A DNA stretch of 14,602 nucleotides from Chloroflexota bacterium (GTDB lineage Bacteria > Chloroflexota > Anaerolineae > B4-G1). The DNA lies in assembly GCA_024232355.1 (NCBI GenBank), contig JAAEPW010000821.1, forward strand, positions 1-14,602, in the 5' to 3' direction. The notes under the pieces are model-generated. The model was not told the origin of the DNA and searched no databases. It was given only the letters and a program-made list of their open reading frames with translations. The translations under genes and the position numbers were made by a program. Of this stretch, positions 1 through 4,833 are shown piece by piece (position 1 is the first letter of the stretch; each line of letters starts with the position of its first letter).

Positions 1-140
1 AGGGAGTCAGTCCAAATTTTTAATAATGACATTTTCAAACTTACCATTCCCAAATGCTGGGGTTTGTCACTTGAATACCAGTAAATATGGGGGTGGGCAT
101 ATTTGAACAAAGGTTTTTATGAGCTGAGGACCGACTCCCT
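1..140. repeat. Inverted repeat pair, possible MITE or IS end
   Basis: Bases 1-13 (AGGGAGTCAGTCC) and 128-140 (GGACCGACTCCCT) are inverted copies of each other with one mismatch, enclosing an AT-rich, apparently non-coding stretch of about 114 nt. A short AT-rich segment bounded by terminal inverted repeats is the usual look of a miniature inverted-repeat element. The left arm begins exactly at the window edge, so the true outer end and any target-site duplication cannot be seen. It could also be a chance 12/13 match. Confidence 0.35.
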
Positions 141-192
141 GATAGACTGTTTACTTGTAGAGATAGTTTATTGCGAGAAATTGGAGAAGGAA

Positions 193-699
193 ATGATCAA
201 CTGGATATACTTTCCTTTGTCAAGAAAACCTACGAACTTGGTACTTCAAATCATAAATATCTTCGAGACCGAGGCCAATCAGATTGATTCAACTTGCCAC
301 GATCTTAAAAGCAATGAAGTACTCGCAGTTGTGTCGAGCGGATTAGCACAAATAGGATTTCAAGTTGAAACAGGCAAGCGAAAGAGTGAAAAAATCTTTG
401 TCCCTGTACTTTTTGGCCGAAACGGCAAGCCCGAAAAATCTTTTGAGGCAGATGCGTACAGCGAACAAGAAGGCTTTGTTGTCGAAATAGAAGCAGGTCG
501 AGGAGTACTTAACAATCAGTTTCTAAAGGATCTATTTCAAGCCTGCATGATGCACGATGTCAAGTATTTAGCCATTGCTGTTCGAAATAGATATAGAAAA
601 AGCAACGACTTTGATCGAACAGTTCGCTTTTTTGAGACATTGTACGCTAGTAACCGGCTTCAGCTTCCACTTGAAGGAATCTTACTCGTAGGTTACTGA
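193..699 (+). CDS. PD-(D/E)XK-like nuclease of unknown role
   Basis: This gene encodes a 168-aa protein resembling a widespread uncharacterised family with a restriction-endonuclease-like fold. The core is visible around residues 70-130: a strand ending in FEADAY (Asp87), then VVEIEAGR (Glu98 and Glu100), then a helix with FLKDLFQACM and a final strand YLAIAVRN. The acidic residues match the D...ExE pattern of the PD-(D/E)XK nuclease superfamily, although the usual lysine is not obvious. I chose the ATG at 193 because GGAG at 183-186 lies 6 nt upstream and the family typically begins MINW. An in-frame TTG at 103 would add 30 poorly supported residues across an inverted repeat. It stands alone, with a weak terminator after it. 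The nuclease fold is inferred from motif pattern; the biological target is unknown. Confidence 0.7.
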   Translation: MINWIYFPLSRKPTNLVLQIINIFETEANQIDSTCHDLKSNEVLAVVSSGLAQIGFQVETGKRKSEKIFVPVLFGRNGKPEKSFEADAYSEQEGFVVEIEAGRGVLNNQFLKDLFQACMMHDVKYLAIAVRNRYRKSNDFDRTVRFFETLYASNRLQLPLEGILLVGY

Positions 700-747
700 C
701 TCTTTGGTTCCTAGATGATCCTACCTTGATTCAGGAATAACCATACC

Positions 748-777
748 GCCCCAACTTGACACAGCCGGGGCAGTTTT
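748..777 (+). terminator. Weak rho-independent terminator candidate
   Basis: GCCCC at 748-752 can pair with GGGGC at 767-771 across a 14-nt loop, followed shortly by TTTT at 774-777. It is correctly placed 50 nt after the nuclease stop codon. The loop is long and the T tract short, so termination may be partial. Confidence 0.4.
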
Positions 778-802
778 GCATTATAGCAGAGATAGGTATA
801 AT
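775..802 (+). promoter_or_regulatory. Sigma70-type promoter for the caspase cluster
   Basis: A perfect -10 box TATAAT lies at 797-802 with a -35-like TTTGCA at 775-780 (4 of 6 consensus positions), 16 nt apart. Transcription would start near 809, about 73 nt before the first gene of the + strand cluster. The predicted leader starts with a GC-rich hairpin (GCGGGC 813-818 with GCCCGC 822-827), which could stabilise the transcript or modulate translation. Confidence 0.55.
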
Positions 803-881
803 AGTTGTCAGTGCGGGCTGCGCCCGCGCCGCTGCGCGAAATCGTTATAACGGACAACCTTTGAACTTGGAGGCGAGATAA

Positions 882-1166
882 ATGACTTTGCCAGATCGTT
901 TTGATTGGGAGAGCGAAGATGACACCGAGGTATCTGAGCCAATACTACGAGTCATGAGAGTGTTGTGCTCACGCTTGACCGATATAGAATTTGCAGGATT
1001 CAATACCGTTGCGCAACTTGGAGAGAATCCACGCGGCATTGCAGGGTACGAAAAACTCCAGCCCCTTTTCACTGAGGGCAATGGTACACGAGTGAATAAA
1101 GAAATGAGAAAAGCTCTGCTAATAATAGCTCAAGAACGATTTCCAGAACTCCAAGATGACGAGTAG
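882..1166 (+). CDS. Unknown 94-aa protein, first gene of cluster
   Basis: I do not recognise this family. The gene has a clear ribosome binding site (GGAGG at 869-873, 8 nt before the ATG). The protein is acidic at both ends and looks mostly helical and soluble, with no signal peptide, membrane segment or cysteine motif. Being the first gene after the TATAAT promoter, and lying 30 nt before the next gene, it probably belongs to the same transcript as the EACC1-like and caspase-FGE genes. Its size is in the range of small adaptor (effector-associated) domains found next to such genes, but no sequence motif proves that; this is a contextual guess only. Confidence 0.6.
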   Translation: MTLPDRFDWESEDDTEVSEPILRVMRVLCSRLTDIEFAGFNTVAQLGENPRGIAGYEKLQPLFTEGNGTRVNKEMRKALLIIAQERFPELQDDE

Positions 1167-1195
1167 CATCGGCCACTAACACAGGTATTCTGTCT

Positions 1196-1390
1196 ATGAG
1201 AGAAGCACAGGTGAATGGGGAAACGGTATCGGCTGGCCCAGACTCGCCGGACAGGGCGACCTGCCCATTTTGCGGTGGCATCGTCGAGAAGCGTAAACGA
1301 AAGACGATGAGCGGACAGGTGACATACTTTTACTGGCACAAGGCTGGCGAGGGCCAGGATTGCTCGTTGCGATACTGGCCTGGTTCATAG
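1196..1390 (+). CDS. Small zinc-ribbon-like protein
   Basis: This is a 64-aa protein with a putative metal site: C23-P-F-C26 followed by H48 and C56, giving a C-x2-C-x21-H-x7-C arrangement. Between the ligands sits a basic patch (EKRKRK) and an aromatic strand (VTYFYWH), consistent with a single zinc ribbon that could bind nucleic acid or a partner protein. No strong Shine-Dalgarno sequence precedes the ATG at 1196, so the start is less certain; the short distance from the previous stop suggests translational coupling. It shares the cluster with another zinc-ribbon protein (4053-4313). The exact family is not recognised, and zinc binding is inferred from ligand spacing. Confidence 0.55.
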   Translation: MREAQVNGETVSAGPDSPDRATCPFCGGIVEKRKRKTMSGQVTYFYWHKAGEGQDCSLRYWPGS

Positions 1391-1453
1391 CAGTGAGATA
1401 GCCCCACGTTGTTTTTATGCCCAAGTACACAAGCCGAAATCAAGGAGAGTTCA

Positions 1454-1849
1454 ATGCCTGATACAACCCTAACACTCACGCTCGACGGCGGGCCAGAAGC
1501 AACCGCCGAAGATATGGAAGAATTGTCTCGACGGCTGCGCGACGAATTGATGGAACTGGAAGTCGAGGCAGTGAAGCCATCCACGAAGAAAGCACCCGAA
1601 GGAACCAAGGTCGGCGTAGCCATCGACTGGACGACGCTGTTGGTGACTCTTGCCGCCTCTGGCGGCGTGCTCACCACCCTCATTGCCGCCGTCCAAGCGT
1701 GGCTACTTCGCAACCAGGAAACCAGTGTTAGGGTGAAAATCGGAGACGATGAACTAGCCATTTCCCCTGGTCCGTACTCAAAAGAGCAAAAACAAGCCAT
1801 AGAGAAATGGTTGAACCACCACAAGGGGTACGTACTGCCCAATGAGTGA
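1454..1849 (+). CDS. EACC1-like single-TM effector-associated protein
   Basis: The 131-aa product has the layout of effector-associated constant component 1 (EACC1), a small membrane protein family reported next to caspase- or trypsin-type effectors in predicted bacterial conflict systems. The N-terminal part (residues 5-40) carries a strand then a helix with LSRRLRDEL. Residues 58-84 form one hydrophobic helix rich in Leu, Ala and Gly ending in WLLRN, and the C-terminus begins with the strand SVRVKIGDDELAIS typical of the family. The ATG at 1454 follows AAGGAG (1442-1447); an upstream in-frame TTG at 1409 is less likely. Its stop overlaps the start of the caspase-FGE gene by 8 nt, implying coupled translation and a shared function. 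The family call rests on recalled architecture, not on a search. Confidence 0.72.
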   Translation: MPDTTLTLTLDGGPEATAEDMEELSRRLRDELMELEVEAVKPSTKKAPEGTKVGVAIDWTTLLVTLAASGGVLTTLIAAVQAWLLRNQETSVRVKIGDDELAISPGPYSKEQKQAIEKWLNHHKGYVLPNE

Positions 1850-3653
1850 CCGTCGCCTCGCTCTTATCATCGCTAGCCACAAATATCAAGACCCTGACTT
1901 ACGTCAGCTAGTCGCCCCCACCCAAGATGCCAAAGTGCTTGCTCGCGTACTGCAAGACCCAGCCATCGGTGGCTACGAGGTGCAATCACTACTGAATGAG
2001 CCTTCGCACAAAGTGACCCAGGCCATCGAAGCCTTCTTTATTGAGCGCAAGCGCGATGACTTGTTGCTGCTCTACTTCTCTGGTCACGGGATTAAGGATG
2101 AAGATGGTCAGCTCTATTTCTCTACCACCAATACCCGGCGCAAACTACTCCGTTCGACTGGCATATCTGCCAACTTTGTCAATAACGTTATGCGCAACAG
2201 TCGCTCGCGTCGGCAAGTTCTGATCCTGGATTGCTGCTACAGTGGAGCATTTGCGCGGGGAATGATAGCCAGGGCCGACAAAGCTATTGGCACCAAAGAG
2301 CGTTTTGAGGGTCGTGGTCGAGTTGTGCTAACCGCCTCTGATTCTATGCAGTACGCCTTCGAGGGCGATCAGTTAGAGGGAGAAGGTATACGTTCGGTTT
2401 TTACTCACGTTCTTGTGCAAGGGTTAGAGACTGGAGAAGCTGACCTGAATAGAGATGGACTTGTTTCCCCCGATGAACTGTACAAATATGCTTACGACCG
2501 TGTCACTGACGAGATGCCACAACAAAGACCAGAAATGTGGGCTTTCGGCGTGGGGGGAGACATTATCATTGCGCGTGCCCCACTCCCAGTCGTAGAACCA
2601 GTTTCCAAACCTGCCGAGTTACCATCTGATCTACAACAAGCTATCAGAAGCCCTCTTGCCGGATTGCGCGAAGGAGCAGTGAGAGAATTAGAACACCATT
2701 TGCACGGCAGCGATAAAGAGTTGACAGTTGTGGCACAGAAGACTCTGACACAACTAGCTGATGACGATAGCCGCCGTGTCTCGGCTGCGGCTGCTGCCGC
2801 GCTTGGTATAACGGTCGAACCGGCCCCTACCCTCACGCCACCAGTTGAAGTCAAGAAACCCAAACCTGCACTCACTCCACAACGCGAGCCTCCGGCCAAG
2901 CATAAGCCCATCACCATCACTTCTCCCATCCACATCGAACTCGTCCGTGTCCCTGCTGGTGAGTTCATGATGGGTAGCGATCCGGTGAAGGACAAATATG
3001 CTCAAGATGACGAACAACCCCAACATCGTGTTTGCGTCTCCGAATTCTACATTGCCAAGACCCCACTGACGAACACGCAATACGCTGCTTTCGTAAAGGC
3101 GACGAAACGCAAGTCGCCGAGACACTGGGAGAAGGGCAAGATACCCTCGAACAAAGGAAATCACCCAGTAGTCAACGTATCGTGGCACGATGCCATTGCT
3201 TTCTGCAAGTGGCTGAGTCGTGAAACTAGTCAGAGCTTTCACCTACCCACCGAGGTTGAATGGGAAAAGGCTGCCCGCGGAACCGATGGCCGAATTTATC
3301 CTTGGGGAGACAAGCCACCCACGCCTGAACTGGGTAATTTTGGAAAGAATGTCGGTGAAACCACACCAGTAGGACAATATTCGCTCCAGGGCGATAGTCC
3401 CTACGGCTGCGTGGATATGGCGGGCAATGTGTGGGAATGGACACAGAGTCTGTTCGAGAGCTACCCCTACCGGGCCGATGATGGGCGAGAAGATATGGCT
3501 TCGCCCGATAGCCGGGTGTTGCGCGGGGGCTCGTTCAACCACAATGATGACTGCGTGCGATCCTCGACTCGGGACGACCCCAACCCACGCTACCGCAGCG
3601 GTAACGGCGGTTTTCGTGTGGTGGCGGCTCCTTTTTCTCCCACCTCGGAATAA
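1842..3653 (+). CDS. Caspase (peptidase C14)-FGE fusion protein, soluble
   Basis: This 603-aa protein starts with a caspase-like protease domain (about 5-245): YFSGHGIKD gives the catalytic His82 and LILDCCYSGAF the catalytic Cys (most likely Cys132). An EF-hand-like loop, D201-L-N-R-D-G-L-V-S-P-D-E212, lies inside the domain. A HEAT-like helical segment (about 258-315) and a Pro/Lys linker lead to an FGE-sulfatase/C-type-lectin fold (about 362-597) with MMGSD, HLPTEVEWEKAARG, YPWGD, DMAGNVWEWT and VLRGGSF. The FGE copper-binding cysteine pair after GGSF is not conserved (NHNDDC), so this domain is probably a binding module rather than an enzyme. No TM segment is seen. It overlaps the EACC1-like gene by 8 nt and is a paralogue of the minus-strand DGR target, but its 3' end is not a near copy of the TR. 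Confidence 0.88.
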   Translation: MSDRRLALIIASHKYQDPDLRQLVAPTQDAKVLARVLQDPAIGGYEVQSLLNEPSHKVTQAIEAFFIERKRDDLLLLYFSGHGIKDEDGQLYFSTTNTRRKLLRSTGISANFVNNVMRNSRSRRQVLILDCCYSGAFARGMIARADKAIGTKERFEGRGRVVLTASDSMQYAFEGDQLEGEGIRSVFTHVLVQGLETGEADLNRDGLVSPDELYKYAYDRVTDEMPQQRPEMWAFGVGGDIIIARAPLPVVEPVSKPAELPSDLQQAIRSPLAGLREGAVRELEHHLHGSDKELTVVAQKTLTQLADDDSRRVSAAAAAALGITVEPAPTLTPPVEVKKPKPALTPQREPPAKHKPITITSPIHIELVRVPAGEFMMGSDPVKDKYAQDDEQPQHRVCVSEFYIAKTPLTNTQYAAFVKATKRKSPRHWEKGKIPSNKGNHPVVNVSWHDAIAFCKWLSRETSQSFHLPTEVEWEKAARGTDGRIYPWGDKPPTPELGNFGKNVGETTPVGQYSLQGDSPYGCVDMAGNVWEWTQSLFESYPYRADDGREDMASPDSRVLRGGSFNHNDDCVRSSTRDDPNPRYRSGNGGFRVVAAPFSPTSE

Positions 3654-3671
3654 TGTCAGGAGGTAACCCCG

Positions 3672-4028
3672 ATGGACTTTCTGCATCCCGACAACGCTGA
3701 CGAACTAGCACTCATTGCCGAGGAAACCGGCGCAGAAATCTTGCGTGGCCCACTGCGCTACCCCAGCGAGACCGGTGGCTGGCAGCTTGGAGACCTGGAC
3801 TTGAGCGCACACCTATCGCAATACCACAATCACGAGATCACCGTCATCATTGCCGTGACAGGCAAGGCTGACAACAGTGTCATTTGTGGCCTTGTTATGG
3901 ATGAGGTGCAAGAGTGCCCACGATGCAAGGAGACTGACGCAAGGATCGCCAAGGCAATCAGGGCGAAACGAGAGAAAAGTGCGGCGATATTTCAAGAGGT
4001 TGATGAGATACTGAGAGGCGAGGACTGA
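3672..4028 (+). CDS. Unknown 118-aa protein in caspase cluster
   Basis: I cannot name this family. A textbook Shine-Dalgarno (AGGAGGT at 3658-3664) sits 7 nt before the ATG and only 18 nt separate it from the caspase-FGE stop, so it is very likely in the same operon. The N-terminal half is acidic (MDFLHPDNADELALIAEE), followed by a conserved-looking GGWQLGDLDLSAHL stretch, a hydrophobic strand ITVIIAVTG (56-64) and C72 with a C82-P-R-C85 pair that could bind metal. The C-terminal third is a charged helix (ARIAKAIRAKREKSA). It appears cytosolic. An accessory role for the caspase proteins is inferred from position only. Confidence 0.65.
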   Translation: MDFLHPDNADELALIAEETGAEILRGPLRYPSETGGWQLGDLDLSAHLSQYHNHEITVIIAVTGKADNSVICGLVMDEVQECPRCKETDARIAKAIRAKREKSAAIFQEVDEILRGED

Positions 4029-4052
4029 CATCAAAACCGCTGGTGGTGAGTA

Positions 4053-4313
4053 ATGCCCGAACTCAATTGCGCAGAGATTTTTCTTCTTGGGATAGTGTTT
4101 GTGATTTTCCTTTTCATTTTTCGTTTCGTGGGAGAGAGAGGTCCCAGGGTGTGTCCTCGGTGTGGCAAGTGGTTTGCAAGAATTACCCGTCACTCAAAAG
4201 TCCTTTCATATCGCAAACCACAGTGGCCTGAACGACGTGGACATTCTATCATACGCTATCAATATCAGTGTAATAGATGTGGTTGCACGTGGAAAAAAAG
4301 AGTTCGTAGATAA
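4053..4313 (+). CDS. Membrane-anchored zinc-ribbon small protein
   Basis: The 86-aa protein has one very hydrophobic helix at residues 8-25 (LLGIVFVIFLFIFRF is its core), then two CxxC knuckles: C34-P-R-C37 and C73-N-R-C76, spaced as in a zinc ribbon, with a strongly basic tail (KKRVRR). The positive charge after the helix places the ribbon in the cytoplasm by the positive-inside rule. A GGTGAG sequence shortly before the ATG is an acceptable ribosome binding site. It is the last gene before the strong terminator at 4334-4366, closing the cluster. Function unknown; the architecture suggests a membrane-tethered nucleic-acid or protein-binding adaptor. Confidence 0.6.
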   Translation: MPELNCAEIFLLGIVFVIFLFIFRFVGERGPRVCPRCGKWFARITRHSKVLSYRKPQWPERRGHSIIRYQYQCNRCGCTWKKRVRR

Positions 4314-4333
4314 AATAAGGGGTTTGTAGAGAT

Positions 4334-4366
4334 GCGCCCAGGGTAACAATGCCCTGGGCGCTTTTT
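4334..4366 (+). terminator. Strong rho-independent terminator
   Basis: A perfect 10-bp stem (GCGCCCAGGG 4334-4343 with CCCTGGGCGC 4352-4361), 8-nt loop and five T residues (4362-4366). It ends the + strand cluster and shields it from the convergent minus-strand DGR locus. Read from the minus strand the hairpin has an A-rich side (gaaaaag) rather than a T tract, so it is directional. Confidence 0.9.
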
Positions 4367-4552
4367 CGTTTGGTGGCCCCACCCTGAGCGTCGAATCCTT
4401 TTCAGAACCTACCACACAGAGCAGGGCCAGTTTATCTTTGGTTGAGCCTCTATCAAAAATGGAGACCCCAACCGGGAACAGGTCTGGACTTTTTCTCCCT
4501 CGGCACTAGCGCCGCGTCCGTGAACACGGCGCACCTGGCCTTTGAGGAATAC
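4367..4552. other. Intergenic region downstream of TR
   Basis: I see no credible gene here. On the minus strand it is the sequence just downstream of the template repeat and would form the 3' part of a TR transcript. It contains a GC-rich hairpin (GCGCCG 4510-4515 with CGGCGC 4528-4533, 12-nt loop) about 20 nt beyond the TR, and a small GGTGG/CCACC hairpin near 4372-4383. No reverse transcriptase or Avd-like gene fits in it. Confidence 0.5.
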
Positions 4553-4680
4553 TCTTGGCGCCACACCCACACACCGCAAACCGATGTTGTTGTTACGATT
4601 CGTTGGCGTGTTGTTGTTGCGATTAGACGTGCGGATATTCGTCTCATTATTGTTGAACGAGCCGCCCCGCAGCACCTTGT
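4553..4680 (-). repeat. DGR template repeat (TR)
   Basis: This 128-nt segment is a near-identical, same-orientation copy of the 3' end of the minus-strand caspase-FGE gene (VR 4840-4967, constant offset 287 nt, no indels). In sense orientation it is rich in AAC/AAT codons (reads as ...SFNNNETNIR..., RNNNTPTNRNNN), the usual composition of DGR templates because AAC can mutate to many residues. Of 16 TR/VR differences, 13 fall on the 38 sense-strand adenines and only 3 on the 90 other bases; those 3 (4577, 4584, 4589) cluster near the sense 3' end next to the probable IMH. Similarity stops sharply at both ends, so this is not a duplicated gene. It is probably transcribed as a non-coding template RNA from the minus strand. 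Confidence 0.93.
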
Positions 4681-4750
4681 TTCGACCTGGCCCCACGCTG
4701 CGGCAGTCAGTCTTACACCACTGCCGCTTTGCGATCTTGTTTTAAAAACC

Positions 4751-4774
4751 GTGACCGTGCTTCGCACGGATCAC
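4751..4774 (-). terminator. Terminator-like hairpin after the DGR target gene
   Basis: On the minus strand GTGA+CCGTGC pairs with GCACGG+TCAC around a GAA loop (one bulged T), followed by GGTTTTT (complement of 4744-4750). It is a plausible rho-independent terminator 60 nt after the target stop codon. DGRs also often need a hairpin just downstream of VR for retrohoming, so a dual role is possible. Confidence 0.65.
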
Positions 4775-4776
4775 TC

Positions 4777-4793
4777 CTGGGGGGTTCCCCCAG
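4777..4793 (-). other. GC hairpin between VR and terminator
   Basis: CTGGGGG (4777-4783) and CCCCCAG (4787-4793) form a 7-bp stem with a 3-nt loop, 46 nt from the VR 3' end. Phage DGRs have a short GC-rich hairpin or cruciform downstream of the IMH that promotes cDNA integration; this is a candidate for that element. The role is inference from position and shape. Confidence 0.45.
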
Positions 4794-4833
4794 ACCCCCT
4801 TTTCAGTAGTTCAGAAACCAGCAGTCCAGAAAC

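Noticed and set aside
103..192. N-terminal extension of the first nuclease from TTG 103
   Set aside because: ATG 193 has a good Shine-Dalgarno; the extension crosses an inverted-repeat arm and looks non-coding.
1330..1842. 170-codon minus-strand frame opposite the EACC1-like gene
   Set aside because: Low-complexity Ser-rich shadow of a gene with clear family features and ribosome binding site on the other strand.
3515..3653. 3' end of the + strand caspase-FGE gene as a second VR of the same TR
   Set aside because: It differs from the TR at many non-adenine positions and in codon choice throughout, so it is a diverged homologue rather than a product of this template.
4409..4696. Minus-strand open frame of 95 codons covering the template repeat
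   Set aside because: It is read-through of the TR, which mimics the FGE C-terminus. It has no upstream gene body and similarity stops exactly at the repeat ends, so it is a template, not a gene or pseudogene.
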